Positions 35,948 through 45,288 are shown, counted from the stretch's first letter. The stretch is DNA of 64,000 bases from an uncultured Acetatifactor sp. (GCA_910584375.1 CAJUAH010000004.1:1-64000), one strand, 5' to 3'. Numbers and translations are program-made. Notes: generated by a model not told the origin, from the letters alone.

Positions 35948-37618
35948 ATGAAATTCAGTGATATGCCCTATGAAAGAGTAAATTTTGAGCAGGTGGGGAA
36001 GGAGCTTTCCGGTTTGATCGGGGAGCTGGATGCGGCAGAGAGCGGCGAGGAACAGTTTGCCATACACCAGCGGTATTACAAACTGACCGACCATGTGAAT
36101 ACCCTGATGACCATCGGCCATATCCGCCATGATATCAATACGGTGGACGAGTTCTACGAAAAAGAGCGCAAATATTATGACGAAATGGAACCCATATTTC
36201 AGAATCAGGTATTGGAGTACATGCAGAAACTGTACGCATCCCCCTACCGGGACTACCTGGAGAGCAAGATAGGCCCCGTGGCTTTTAAGAACATGGAAGT
36301 GGCCATGAAAGCCTTTGACGAGAGGGTTATCACCCTGTCTCAGGAAGAGAACGCGCTGACCACGGAGTATGACCAGTTGATCGCCAGCGCTAAGATCCCT
36401 TTTGACGGCAAGGAACTGAACCTGTCCCTGCTGCGTCCCTATCTGGTAAGTCCGGACAGAGACGTCCGCAGGCAGGCATGGCAGAAGAAGACGGAATTCT
36501 TTTTACAAAACGCGGAAAAACTGGATGAGATCTATGACAAGTTAGTCAAGAACCGCACAGCCCAGGCCAAAGCCATGGGTTATGAGAACTATCTGGAGCT
36601 GGGCTACTACCGCATGGGCCGCAACTGCTACGGACAAAAGGAAGTGGAGAACTTTCGCAGGCAGATCAAACAGTACTTTGTTCCCTTTGCGGAAAAGCTG
36701 CACGACCGTCGCAGACAGCGTCTGGGGCTTGACAGGCTGAGTTACATTGACCAGGCCGTGTACTTTAAGCAGGGCAATCCCGCTCCCACCGGAACCCCGG
36801 AGGAGATCATGGCAGCGGGCCAGAAGATGTACAGGGAGCTTTCTCAGGAGACAGGCGAGTTTTTTGACTTTATGATGGAGAACCAGCTTTTTGACGTGCT
36901 GGGCCGCAAAAACAAAAGAGCGGGCGGTTATATGACATACATGCCGGACTACCACTCTCCTTTTATCTTTGCCAATTTCAACGGAACCAGCGGAGATGTG
37001 GACGTGGTCACGCACGAGTGCGGCCATGCCTTCCAGGGCTATCTGTCCGGTCAGGATCCCATTCGTGAGCATGCGGACATCACCATGGAGACCGCGGAGA
37101 TCCATTCCATGTCTATGGAATTTATGACGGAAGATTGGATGGGGCTGTTCTTTGGCGACAGAAAGCAGGATTATATAGATATGCATCTGGAGGACTCCGC
37201 CATTTTCATCCCCTATGGGTGTATGGTTGACGAGTTCCAGCATATCGTGTACGAGAATCCGGATATGACCCCGGCCCAGCGCCATACGGCCTGGCTGCAG
37301 CTGGAGGCGGAATACAGGCCCCATATGGATTATGGGGATAACCCATTCTTTGGCAAGGGCGGTCTGTGGCAGCAGCAACTGCATATCTACAATTCGCCGC
37401 TGTACTATATCGATTATTGCCTGGCCCAGACCTGCGCGTTGCAGTATAAGATATGGAAGGACAGGGATTTCAAGGCGGCATGGGCGTCGTACCCAAAGCT
37501 TTGTAAACTGTCCGCCAGCGATTTCTTTACCCGCATGATCCCCGCCGTGGGTCTTAAGAATCCCTTTGAGGATGGCAGTATCCAGTCTCTGGTAAAAAGT
37601 CTGGAGGCGTCGATCTGA
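35948..37618 (+). CDS. M3-family oligoendopeptidase
   Basis: A 556-residue cytosolic zinc metallopeptidase that cleaves short peptides. The zinc site is THECGHAFQGY (His356, Glu357, His360) with a third ligand Glu384 in ETAEIHSMSMEF. Length and motifs match the M3B/PepF-related group common in Clostridia. GGAGAGGAG lies 6-8 nt before the ATG. The SurA-like gene follows after 45 bp and may be co-transcribed. Its nutritional or peptide-turnover role is the family norm, and nothing in the context changes that. Confidence 0.9.
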   Translation: MKFSDMPYERVNFEQVGKELSGLIGELDAAESGEEQFAIHQRYYKLTDHVNTLMTIGHIRHDINTVDEFYEKERKYYDEMEPIFQNQVLEYMQKLYASPYRDYLESKIGPVAFKNMEVAMKAFDERVITLSQEENALTTEYDQLIASAKIPFDGKELNLSLLRPYLVSPDRDVRRQAWQKKTEFFLQNAEKLDEIYDKLVKNRTAQAKAMGYENYLELGYYRMGRNCYGQKEVENFRRQIKQYFVPFAEKLHDRRRQRLGLDRLSYIDQAVYFKQGNPAPTGTPEEIMAAGQKMYRELSQETGEFFDFMMENQLFDVLGRKNKRAGGYMTYMPDYHSPFIFANFNGTSGDVDVVTHECGHAFQGYLSGQDPIREHADITMETAEIHSMSMEFMTEDWMGLFFGDRKQDYIDMHLEDSAIFIPYGCMVDEFQHIVYENPDMTPAQRHTAWLQLEAEYRPHMDYGDNPFFGKGGLWQQQLHIYNSPLYYIDYCLAQTCALQYKIWKDRDFKAAWASYPKLCKLSASDFFTRMIPAVGLKNPFEDGSIQSLVKSLEASI

Positions 37619-37663
37619 TCCGGAAAAGCGAACGGAACTAATTATAGAAAGGGCAGGAAAGAA

Positions 37664-39253
37664 ATGTCTAAGAATAACAAACAGCAGGAGACTCCCGGGC
37701 AGGAGACCCGGACCATGACCAAGTATGACCGCAAGATGCAGGCATATGAGGAGCGGGAGAAAAAGGCTAAAGTCCATAAAAATTTCGGCAACGTGATTGG
37801 CATCCTGGTGGTGCTGGCTGTGGCAACCCTTGTATTATCTTTTCCTATACGCAATTATATGGCAGTGAACGGCACATATATCAATGTGGGCGGCGAGAAG
37901 ATCACTAAGGTGGAATTTGACTACCATTATGCCATGGCCCGAACCGGGTTTATCGCGCAGAACAGCTACTATCTGTCCATGACGGGTATGGATGCCGGCA
38001 ATATCGACAGCCAGATGTATTCCGCCGATCTGACCTTCAAGGATTATTTTGAGCAGCTGGCCGTAGAGAATATACGCCAGACAAAGGCGCTGAAGGAACA
38101 GGCGCAGACAGCGGGCTTTGTCTATGATACGGATAAAGAGTACGCGGAGATGATGGAGGATATCAGGGACGGGGCCAAAGAAAGCGCTACCACCGTTAAT
38201 AAATATATGAAGAGCATGTTCGGCGGTTATGCCACCGAGTCCCGTCTGGAAAAAGTGATCCGTGAAGGTATTATGACTACGGCTTATTACGAGCAAATGG
38301 CTGAGTCTTCTACGCCCGCCGATACGGAGATAGACAGTTATTACGAACAGCACAAAAACGATTATGACGTGGTGGACTATCATATGACGATCGTTGCGGC
38401 ACAGTTGCCTACCGCAGCGCCGGACGGCAGTGTAACACTGGATGAAGAAGGCAATGAAGTGCCCTATGAACCCACTGAGGAGGAGATCGCCGCCGCTATG
38501 GAAAAGGCCAAAGAGGATGCGGATACGGCGGAGATTACGATCATGGCGGGCGGAGACGCCTATGAGGCTCAGAGCTATGCCTACTCCAATTATCTGCTCA
38601 AAGACTGGCTGTTTGACGAGAACAGGACATCCGGCGACACCACGGTGGTGGAGGATAACACAGGGCATCGCTATCTGGTGGCGGGCTATGAGCGGAGATA
38701 CCGCGTGGAGACTCCAACAGTGGATATCCGGGCTATCGTCAGGAGTTCCACGGATACGGCGGATATCAGTGCCCAGAGCATTCTGGAGGAATGGCAGAAC
38801 GGGCCGGCCACGGAAGAAAGCTTTATCGAACTGTGTGACCGGTATGATGAGAACGGTATAGAGGGCGGTCTCTATGAAGGCGTGGGAGCCGACAGCATGA
38901 GCGAGAATATGAACGCGTGGATGGCGGATGCCGGGCGTCAGGCGGGAGATACGGCGGTGTTTACACAGGAAAACGGCTATGATTATGTGCTGTACTATGT
39001 GGGTACCGACGATCCGGCCTGGAAACTCACGATCCGCGATTTGCTGTTGAACCAGACCATGACCGAATATCTGGAGGGGATCAGCGAAAATGTGGCGGTG
39101 GACGACCCCCAAGGCAATCTGAATTATCTGAAGGTTGAGGCGGCACAGAATCAGCAGGAGAGCGGAGAAAATCAAAGTGGGGATGACTCCGGGAACTCCA
39201 CGGAGGAACAGAGCGGGGACAGCTCCGAGGACTCCGGGGAGGATGTGGGTTAG
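37664..39253 (+). CDS. Membrane-anchored SurA/PrsA-like foldase
   Basis: A 529-residue protein with a cytoplasmic basic N-terminus (~1-45), one membrane helix (~46-65, VIGILVVLAVATLVLSFPI) and a large extracellular part. Residues ~75-230 resemble a SurA/PrsA N-terminal chaperone region. Residues ~235-430 fit a parvulin-like domain only weakly, and a second one may lie towards ~430-500. The last ~30 residues are a Gly/Ser/Glu-rich tail. Proteins of this kind help fold secreted enzymes, which fits a cell exporting many large glycosidases. I do not see the full parvulin active-site set, so isomerase activity is uncertain. Confidence 0.65.
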   Translation: MSKNNKQQETPGQETRTMTKYDRKMQAYEEREKKAKVHKNFGNVIGILVVLAVATLVLSFPIRNYMAVNGTYINVGGEKITKVEFDYHYAMARTGFIAQNSYYLSMTGMDAGNIDSQMYSADLTFKDYFEQLAVENIRQTKALKEQAQTAGFVYDTDKEYAEMMEDIRDGAKESATTVNKYMKSMFGGYATESRLEKVIREGIMTTAYYEQMAESSTPADTEIDSYYEQHKNDYDVVDYHMTIVAAQLPTAAPDGSVTLDEEGNEVPYEPTEEEIAAAMEKAKEDADTAEITIMAGGDAYEAQSYAYSNYLLKDWLFDENRTSGDTTVVEDNTGHRYLVAGYERRYRVETPTVDIRAIVRSSTDTADISAQSILEEWQNGPATEESFIELCDRYDENGIEGGLYEGVGADSMSENMNAWMADAGRQAGDTAVFTQENGYDYVLYYVGTDDPAWKLTIRDLLLNQTMTEYLEGISENVAVDDPQGNLNYLKVEAAQNQQESGENQSGDDSGNSTEEQSGDSSEDSGEDVG

Positions 39254-39315
39254 CGACAATTAATTCTGCGGGAAAGGAATCCCGGCAGAACGGATCCGTC
39301 AGGATGACAACAGGA

Positions 39316-39348
39316 TCAGCGACAGCGGGTTTTTCCTTCTGTCGCTGA
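39316..39348 (+). other. Strong hairpin without a downstream T-run
   Basis: TCAGCGACAG (39316-39325) pairs perfectly with CTGTCGCTGA (39339-39348). The T-run lies in the 13-nt loop rather than after the stem, so it is not a standard terminator. It lies between the foldase and cca genes and could be an RNA-processing or protein-binding site. Confidence 0.5.
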
Positions 39349-39398
39349 AACCGATTTACAGCGACCGGAATATATGAGTTGATATGCAGGAAAAAAAT

Positions 39399-40733
39399 AT
39401 GGTAATAAATCTACCTGAAAAAGTCAAGTATATAATAGACAGGATCACGCAGGCGGGATATGAGGCTTACGCGGTGGGAGGCTGCATTCGGGACAGCGTT
39501 TTGGGTCGGGAACCGGACGACTGGGATATCACTACCTCGGCCAGGCCCCAGCAGGTGAAAGAGCTGTTCCGGCGGACGGTGGATACGGGGATCGCCCACG
39601 GAACGGTGACGGTGATGCTGGACAAAGAGGGCTTTGAAGTGACAACCTACCGCATTGACGGAGAATATGAGGATCACAGGCATCCCCGGGAGGTGCAGTT
39701 CACCTCCCGTCTGGTGGAAGATCTGCAGCGCAGGGACTTTACAATCAATGCCATGGCTTACAACGATATATCGGGACTTGTGGATGCGTTTGACGGATTG
39801 GGCGATATCCGGCGGGGTGTGATCCGCTGCGTGGGCTGCGCCGAGGAACGCTTTGAGGAAGACGCATTGCGCATTCTGCGAGCGCTGCGTTTTTCCGCGC
39901 AGTTAGGCTACAGTATCGAGGAGGAGACTGAACAGGCTATCCGCGGACTGGCGCCCAGCCTGCGGGCAATAAGCGCCGAGAGGATCCAGACAGAGCTGGT
40001 AAAGCTGCTGACCTCTCCCCATCCCGACTATCTGCGGCAGGCATATGACATGGGCGTCACAGCCGTGATCCTGCCGGAACTGGACCGCTGCATGGAGACG
40101 CCCCAGAACCACCCCCACCATTGTTATACGGTGGGCGAGCATATCCTGCACAGCTTAAACGGTGTGCCCGGGGTAAAGGACATGCGTCTGGCCATGCTGT
40201 TTCATGATATAGGGAAACCGCAGACCATACAGACGGACAGAAAGGGGATTACGCATTTTCACGGACATCCGGCTGTCAGCGCCCATATGGCTGTAGAGAT
40301 CCTGCAAAGGCTCCGATGCGACCGTGATACCATTGCCACAGTCCGACGTCTGGTGGAATATCACGACTATGGAAACGACGTGGATCCGACACCTGTGTCG
40401 GCCCGCCGCGCCATAAATCGGATCGGCGAGGATATTATCTTTAAACTGTTCATCATAAAGAAGGCGGATATCTGGGCACAGAGTCAGTATCTGCGCGAAG
40501 AGAAACTGGAGCGGGTGGACGCCTGGGACAGGGAGTGCAGAGGAGTCATAGCCCGAAGGCAGTGCGTCTCCCTGAAAGACCTGGCGGTAAGCGGCAGGGA
40601 TCTTATCGCCGCAGGCATGAGACCGGGGCCGGAGCTGGGGGCGGTTCTGGAGCGGATGCTTGATCATGTGCTGGAGACCCCGGAGGATAATACCAGGGAA
40701 AAGCTGTTTGAGATTTTTCTGAATTTAACATAA
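39399..40733 (+). CDS. cca: CCA-adding tRNA nucleotidyltransferase with HD domain
   Basis: A 444-residue class II enzyme that adds or repairs the 3' CCA of tRNAs. It starts MVINLPEKVKYIIDRI and has the nucleotidyltransferase core GGCIRDSVLGREPDDWDITT (~24-43). The conserved RRDFTINAMAYN and RALRFSAQLGY motifs follow. A C-terminal HD domain has HHCYTVGEHILHSL and LAMLFHDIGKP. GCAGGA lies 7 nt before ATG 39399, while the in-frame ATG at 39384 lacks a ribosome site. The tRNA genes in this window do not encode CCA, so such an enzyme is needed for them. Confidence 0.92.
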   Translation: MVINLPEKVKYIIDRITQAGYEAYAVGGCIRDSVLGREPDDWDITTSARPQQVKELFRRTVDTGIAHGTVTVMLDKEGFEVTTYRIDGEYEDHRHPREVQFTSRLVEDLQRRDFTINAMAYNDISGLVDAFDGLGDIRRGVIRCVGCAEERFEEDALRILRALRFSAQLGYSIEEETEQAIRGLAPSLRAISAERIQTELVKLLTSPHPDYLRQAYDMGVTAVILPELDRCMETPQNHPHHCYTVGEHILHSLNGVPGVKDMRLAMLFHDIGKPQTIQTDRKGITHFHGHPAVSAHMAVEILQRLRCDRDTIATVRRLVEYHDYGNDVDPTPVSARRAINRIGEDIIFKLFIIKKADIWAQSQYLREEKLERVDAWDRECRGVIARRQCVSLKDLAVSGRDLIAAGMRPGPELGAVLERMLDHVLETPEDNTREKLFEIFLNLT

Positions 40734-40822
40734 GTTCCGAAGGGCTCTCATAAGATAGGATAGGGCTGGGCGGGATGCGCCAAAGCCATCTCAATAAGCA
40801 TATCTTATGGGAGGTACGGAAC

Positions 40823-41809
40823 GTGAATGATAGAGCGGTAGCTTTGTTGGAGCAGTATGACGTGGAGGTTCTGCGGACGAGAAAAGGCAGAGGGGTGATC
40901 CTGTGCGACACAAGTAACGGCCTGCTGGTATTCAAGGAATATGAAGGCAACGAGGCAAAGCTGACGCTGCTGGACAGACTGCTGTCCGCGATCAAAGAGC
41001 GGGATATGGTCGCCGCAGAGCGCCTGATCCCCACCCGGGAGGGAGCGCTGTGCGTGCGTGAAAACGACGGAACAGCCTATATTTTAAAAACCTGCGGCGA
41101 GGGCCGTGAGTGCAATATACACGATTATGGAGAATGCATGGAGGCGGTGAGGACGCTGGCCAGGCTCCACCAGTGCATGTTGCTGCCCTCCAGGGAGGAC
41201 ATTCCGGCGCCTATGGAGTTCTCTCCTTTGCAGGAATATGAAAAGCACAACAGGGAATTTGTCAAGGTACAGCGTTTTTTGCGTAAAAAGAGCCAGAAGA
41301 CTCTGTTTGAATACAATTTACTGGGCTGTATCGATCATTTTATCGAACAGGCCAGGGAAGTGACGGAGGGCTGGCGCAGCTATGAGGAACGCATGGCAGA
41401 TCCGTCCGGGCAGGAGACGTACGCCTTTTGCCACGGAGACTATCAATATCATAACATCCTCTGCGGGGAGCAGGGCATGTATATCGTTAATTTTGAAAAA
41501 TGCGTCCGGGACAGACAGATCAGGGATCTCTATTTGCTGATGCGCAAGCTGCTGGAAAAAACAGACTGGCCCACGGCGCTGGGCCGCGAGCTGATCGCCG
41601 CCTACGAGAAAGTTACGCCAATCAGCGCCTATGCGTACATCGACCTGTATTACCGGCTGGCTTATCCGGAGAAATTCTGGAAGATCGTAAACTTCTATTA
41701 CAATTCCGGCAAGGCTTGGATCCCCCAGCGCAATCAGGAAAAGCTGGATAAACTGCTGGCGCAGGAGCAACAAAAAAGTGATTTTCTGGAAAAAGTATTT
41801 CAGCTGTAA
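40823..41809 (+). CDS. CotS-family spore coat protein (kinase-like fold)
   Basis: A 328-residue protein of the CotS/YsxE/YutH family, which has an aminoglycoside-phosphotransferase-like fold and is associated with spore coats. FCHGDYQYHNILC (~205-217) is the Brenner-like catalytic motif, and YIVNFEKCVRDRQIRDLYLL follows in place of the usual DFD/DxD metal site. GTG 40823 is preferred to the ATG at 40775 because GGGAGGT (40809-40815) lies 7 nt upstream. It supports a spore-forming host. It lies 90 bp after cca, and the PEGA gene follows closely. Confidence 0.82.
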   Translation: MNDRAVALLEQYDVEVLRTRKGRGVILCDTSNGLLVFKEYEGNEAKLTLLDRLLSAIKERDMVAAERLIPTREGALCVRENDGTAYILKTCGEGRECNIHDYGECMEAVRTLARLHQCMLLPSREDIPAPMEFSPLQEYEKHNREFVKVQRFLRKKSQKTLFEYNLLGCIDHFIEQAREVTEGWRSYEERMADPSGQETYAFCHGDYQYHNILCGEQGMYIVNFEKCVRDRQIRDLYLLMRKLLEKTDWPTALGRELIAAYEKVTPISAYAYIDLYYRLAYPEKFWKIVNFYYNSGKAWIPQRNQEKLDKLLAQEQQKSDFLEKVFQL

Positions 41810-41871
41810 ATTTAATGAGCAACAATGCGGAGACTCAGGCGGCCTGTGTCACGCGGAAATGAGGTAACGTA

Positions 41872-43242
41872 GTGGAGAGACAAAAGAGAATGTCCATCGA
41901 GATACTTGCGCTGGCGGCAACAGTGGCGCTGTTGACCGCCTGCGGCATGGGGAACAGGGGCGGCCAGACGGCTCCGCCCGCGCCCACCGCCGTCCGGGAA
42001 TCCCAGCCGGGCACGGGGTTTGTGCCCGCCAGTCCCAACAGCTACGATTCGGCGGACACGGCGGTGCTGGTAAAAAAGGATGGCAAGGAGGGAACGGTCA
42101 CACTGCTGAATCTGGATACAGGCCGATGCTACACGCTGGCAGTGGAAGGAACCAGCAATCTGTACGATAAATACGGGGAGGCGGTGTCTCTGGAGCAGAT
42201 TGGCGTTGGGGACATTGTGGATGTGACATTCCTGCGGTCCAAAAAGAGACTGAACACCATGCAGATCAGTCCGTCCGCCTGGGTATACGCCTCCGCGTCC
42301 CGCTATGAGATCGATCTAAAGCGCAGCGAGGTGACGATAGGGGAAGACGTTTACAAGCTGACGGGGGACACCCTCTATCTGTCTCAGAATATGCGGATAG
42401 AGGCCATGGATATCAATCCGGTGGATGTGCTGACCTTCAAGGGGATCGGCAGCAGTATTCTCAGCGTCAGTGTGGAGCAGGGTCACGGATATCTGCGTCT
42501 CAAGAACGAGGAGAATTTTATCGACGGATATATGGAGATCGGGCAGTCCAGCTACCGCAGGATCGAGGAGGACATGCTGCTCACCGTGCCGGAGGGCCAC
42601 TACCAGATCAGGGTCAGTAAGCGCGGAGGAGGCGGCGTCAAGGAGGTGACGATCCGCCGGGGAGAGGAGACGACTCTGGACATAGGCGATCTGGAAGTAC
42701 CGGAGATACAACTCGGTACCATTATCTTTACGCTGGAGCCCTCCTCGGCGAAACTGTATATCGATGGGGAAAAAGCGGATCCCACCGCCCCCGTGGAGCT
42801 GGAGTACGGGATCCACCAGATGATGGTCAGAGCAAACGGATATCAGACCATCACCCAATATATAAAAGTGGCGCAGCCTTCCGGCGGTCTGGATATTAAG
42901 TTGGACAAAGTGGAGGACGAAGAGGAGGATGAGGAGGACGAGGACAGGCTGGCAAAGTACAAGGTGTTCGTGGACGCGCCGGAAAACGCGGAGGTGTATC
43001 TGGACGGCAACTATGTGGGAATCGCCCCGGTCAGCTTTGCCAAATCCGAGGGGAGCCATATCGTCACACTGCGCCGCAGCGGCTATGAGACCCGCAGTTA
43101 CACGATATCTGTGGACGGCGAATACAAGGATATCACTTACTCTTTCGCGGAGTTGATACCCGGCCTTACGACCGTGCCGACGGGTGAACCGGCGGTTGAC
43201 GCCACGCCTGCGCCCACCGCCCAACCTGCTCCCGCTCAATAA
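41872..43242 (+). CDS. PEGA-domain lipoprotein
   Basis: A 456-residue surface lipoprotein (lipobox LTAC at ~24). Residues ~55-275 are an uncharacterised beta-rich region. Two PEGA domains follow, at ~281-345 (KLYIDGEKADPTAPVELEYG) and ~364-430 (EVYLDGNYVGIAPVSF), separated by an acidic run. The tail is Pro/Ala/Thr-rich. PEGA domains are found in envelope proteins, some of them S-layer-associated. The start is GTG 41872 with GAGGT 6-7 nt before it. It is probably the last gene of the cca-cotS group, because a consensus promoter follows. Confidence 0.8.
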   Translation: MERQKRMSIEILALAATVALLTACGMGNRGGQTAPPAPTAVRESQPGTGFVPASPNSYDSADTAVLVKKDGKEGTVTLLNLDTGRCYTLAVEGTSNLYDKYGEAVSLEQIGVGDIVDVTFLRSKKRLNTMQISPSAWVYASASRYEIDLKRSEVTIGEDVYKLTGDTLYLSQNMRIEAMDINPVDVLTFKGIGSSILSVSVEQGHGYLRLKNEENFIDGYMEIGQSSYRRIEEDMLLTVPEGHYQIRVSKRGGGGVKEVTIRRGEETTLDIGDLEVPEIQLGTIIFTLEPSSAKLYIDGEKADPTAPVELEYGIHQMMVRANGYQTITQYIKVAQPSGGLDIKLDKVEDEEEDEEDEDRLAKYKVFVDAPENAEVYLDGNYVGIAPVSFAKSEGSHIVTLRRSGYETRSYTISVDGEYKDITYSFAELIPGLTTVPTGEPAVDATPAPTAQPAPAQ

Positions 43243-43275
43243 TAGGGACGGATTTACAGTTTTTATGAAAAAACC

Positions 43276-43304
43276 TTGACAAATCAAGGAAAAGCGGATA
43301 TAAA
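43276..43304 (+). promoter_or_regulatory. Promoter of hup
   Basis: TTGACA (43276-43281), 17-bp spacer, TATAAA (43299-43304); leader about 65 nt. Confidence 0.75.
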
Positions 43305-43375
43305 TATATGTAGACGTTTCGCATATGAAGAATCTGTCAAAAAAACAGTATACTCAATAGAGGAGGAGTTACAAC

Positions 43376-43651
43376 ATGAACAAAACAGAATTAGTTGCAG
43401 CTATGGCTGAGCAGGCAGACCTGTCCAAGAAGGATGCCGAGAAGGCTCTGAAGGCATTTACCGATGTGGTAGAGGCTGAGCTTAAGAAGGGCGGCAAGGT
43501 TCAGTTAGTAGGTTTCGGTACTTTTGAAGTATCTGAGAGAAGCGCAAGAGAGGGCAGGAATCCCCAGAGCGGCAAGCCCATGAAGATCGCTGCCTCCAAG
43601 GCTCCCAAGTTCAAGGCGGGCAAGGCTTTAAAGGATTCTTTGAACAAGTAA
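43376..43651 (+). CDS. hup: Histone-like DNA-binding protein HU
   Basis: A 91-residue HU protein of standard length. VQLVGFGTFEVSERSAREGR and NPQSGKPMKI are the signature arms, and the lysine-rich C-terminus is typical. It binds and bends DNA as a dimer. It has a strong promoter, an AGGAGGAG ribosome site and its own terminator at 43665, as expected for an abundant protein. Codon use is that of a highly expressed gene (nearly uniform AAG, GCT, GGC). It opens the conserved hup-rqcP-yabP-yabQ-divIC order. Confidence 0.96.
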   Translation: MNKTELVAAMAEQADLSKKDAEKALKAFTDVVEAELKKGGKVQLVGFGTFEVSERSAREGRNPQSGKPMKIAASKAPKFKAGKALKDSLNK

Positions 43652-43664
43652 GGTACGACACGAT

Positions 43665-43692
43665 AGAGAACCTAGCGATAGGTTCTCTTTTC
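43665..43692 (+). terminator. Terminator between hup and rqcP
   Basis: A 10-bp perfect stem (43665-43674 with 43679-43688) closed by GCGA, followed by T-rich sequence. Its end lies only about 20 bp before the next start, so rqcP depends on read-through or another start site. Confidence 0.85.
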
Positions 43693-43713
43693 TATTAAAA
43701 AATGGAGAGAGAC

Positions 43714-43953
43714 ATGAGACTGGATAAATATTTGAAGGTGTCCCGGCTGATCAAGCGGCGCACGGTGGCCAACGAGGCATGCGACGCCGGAAGAGTAACG
43801 ATCAACGATAAGCCCGCCAAAGCCTCATCCAATGTAAAGGCAGGGGATATCCTCACCATCTCCTTTGGCAACAGGGAGGTAAAGGTGGAAGTGCTGGACG
43901 TACAGGAAACGGTAAAAAAGGAAGAGGCCGGAGAACTGTTTCGCTATCTGTAA
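43714..43953 (+). CDS. rqcP: S4-domain ribosome quality-control protein RqcP
   Basis: A 79-residue single S4 RNA-binding domain, beginning MRLDKYLKVSRLIKRRTVAN, as in B. subtilis RqcP (YabO). That protein binds stalled 50S subunits and helps RqcH add C-terminal alanine tails. ATG 43714 follows GGAGAGAG; the ATG at 43702 would place its start before this site. Position between hup and yabP matches B. subtilis. Confidence 0.9.
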   Translation: MRLDKYLKVSRLIKRRTVANEACDAGRVTINDKPAKASSNVKAGDILTISFGNREVKVEVLDVQETVKKEEAGELFRYL

Positions 43954-44010
43954 TATCTCTTCCTCCCGACTCATATACTTTAGGGAGTCGCAGATGGGAG
44001 GGAGGGCCTT

Positions 44011-44304
44011 ATGGAGGAATTAAACACTGCCGGAGGACGCGCGCACAAGGTTACCATGACCAACCGCAGAACATGCGGCATCACGGGTGTGAACGATGTA
44101 CTGTCCTTTGACGAACATGAGATCCTGCTGGAGACGGAGCAGGGAATGCTGATGATCAAGGGGCAGGAACTGCATGTGAGCAGGCTTATGCTGGATAAAG
44201 GAGAAGTGGACATCGACGGCAGGATCGACAGTTTCACCTATTCGGACGTGTCGGGCAATACCTTTGGCAAGTCGGAATCCCTGCTTTCCAGGCTGTTTCG
44301 GTAG
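44011..44304 (+). CDS. yabP: Sporulation protein YabP
   Basis: A 97-residue YabP/YqfC-family protein (RRTCGITGVNDVLSFDEHEI, then IKGQELHVSRLMLDKGEVDI). Family members are needed during the mother-cell stage of spore formation. A strong GGGAGGGAGGG ribosome site lies 5 nt before the ATG. This site could pair with CCTCCC at 43962-43967 in a hairpin. The yabQ start follows after 18 bp. Confidence 0.88.
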   Translation: MEELNTAGGRAHKVTMTNRRTCGITGVNDVLSFDEHEILLETEQGMLMIKGQELHVSRLMLDKGEVDIDGRIDSFTYSDVSGNTFGKSESLLSRLFR

Positions 44305-44322
44305 AGACAGGGGAGCCGGAAG

Positions 44323-44790
44323 ATGTCTGAGGAAAATGTGTTTCTGCTGTATGCCTTTTTTTCGGGTATATTGATCACGTCCGTTTACGATATCCTGCGG
44401 ATATGGCGGAGAGTGCTGCCTCATAAGGGGCTGCTGGTATCTCTCGAAGATCTGGCATTCTGGATCTTTTGCGCCCTGTATATCTTTGGGCTGATGCACC
44501 GGGAGAGCAACGGCAGCCTGCGGTGGTTCGCGGTCATCGGGGCGCTGGCGGGGATGCTGCTGTACAAAAAGACCGTCAGCGGTCTCCTGGTACGCTACAT
44601 ATCTCTGATCCTGTGCCGGGTGCGGGACATTCTGTGTACGGCCATGGGGTTTTGCCTGCGTCCCGTGGGCAGGGCGGGACATGCGGCGAGCGGCGCCGTG
44701 GGACGTCTGCTGAAAAAGTGTCGGATATTTTGCAAAAACAGGTTGAAAAACTATAAAAAACTACTTAAAATAAAACTTAAGAAACTATAG
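44323..44790 (+). CDS. yabQ: Sporulation membrane protein YabQ
   Basis: A 155-residue membrane protein with about three to four helices (~5-20, ~45-60, ~68-85, ~92-115) and a strongly basic C-terminal tail. FLLYAFFSGILITSVYDILR is the typical YabQ N-terminus. YabQ in B. subtilis is required for the spore cortex. It lies in the conserved order and ends 22 bp before divIC. Confidence 0.85.
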   Translation: MSEENVFLLYAFFSGILITSVYDILRIWRRVLPHKGLLVSLEDLAFWIFCALYIFGLMHRESNGSLRWFAVIGALAGMLLYKKTVSGLLVRYISLILCRVRDILCTAMGFCLRPVGRAGHAASGAVGRLLKKCRIFCKNRLKNYKKLLKIKLKKL

Positions 44791-44812
44791 GAAGTAAAGC
44801 GGGGAGAACATT

Positions 44813-45136
44813 ATGGCTGTGGCACGTACCAGAAGGAAAAAAGCGGCATATCGGAAAAGAGTACAGAACCGTTTCAGTATGTTTCTGGTTATACTGGCGC
44901 TGCTGATGATCCTGGCGGCGGTGTATGCCAGCAGCATAAAGATGCAGGCCAAACTGGACACTCTGGAGGCACAGTCCGCCGCCCTGCAGGTACAGATCGA
45001 CGCGGAAAAGGAGCGGGCCCAGGAGATCGAGCTCCTGCTCAAGCGCTCTCAGACCAAGGAGTATTATGAGGAGATCGCCAAGGAAAAGCTGGGGCTGGTC
45101 AATGAGGACGAGATCGTATTCAAGGCCGAGGACTAA
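44813..45136 (+). CDS. divIC: Septum formation initiator DivIC (FtsB-like)
   Basis: A 107-residue bitopic protein with a basic cytoplasmic start (~1-20), one membrane helix (~22-41) and an extracellular coiled coil (~45-85). It ends with the conserved YYEEIAKEKLGLVNEDEIVF. DivIC works with FtsL and DivIB in the divisome. A terminator at 45155 follows, and then the xylanase gene, which is not part of this order in other Firmicutes. Confidence 0.9.
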   Translation: MAVARTRRKKAAYRKRVQNRFSMFLVILALLMILAAVYASSIKMQAKLDTLEAQSAALQVQIDAEKERAQEIELLLKRSQTKEYYEEIAKEKLGLVNEDEIVFKAED

Positions 45137-45137
45137 C

Positions 45138-45153
45138 AGTATTTGACAGATAG
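45138..45153 (+). repeat. Left copy of a 16-bp direct repeat flanking the GH10 gene
   Basis: AGTATTTGACAGATAG, 1 bp after the divIC stop. It matches 47414-47429 at 15 of 16 bases. Confidence 0.6.
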
Positions 45154-45154
45154 C

Positions 45155-45188
45155 AGGGACTGTGGAGTATTTTCACAGTCCCTTTTTA
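45155..45188 (+). terminator. Terminator after divIC
   Basis: AGGGACTGTG (45155-45164) pairs perfectly with CACAGTCCCT (45174-45183), then TTTT. Confidence 0.88.
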
Positions 45189-45288
45189 GCAATATCAGAC
45201 CAATAAATGACAAGAAACGATAAGCCTTTTCCGAGAGAATATGATACGATAAACATAGATATCAATATTCTTGAAAGAGGGATAGTTT

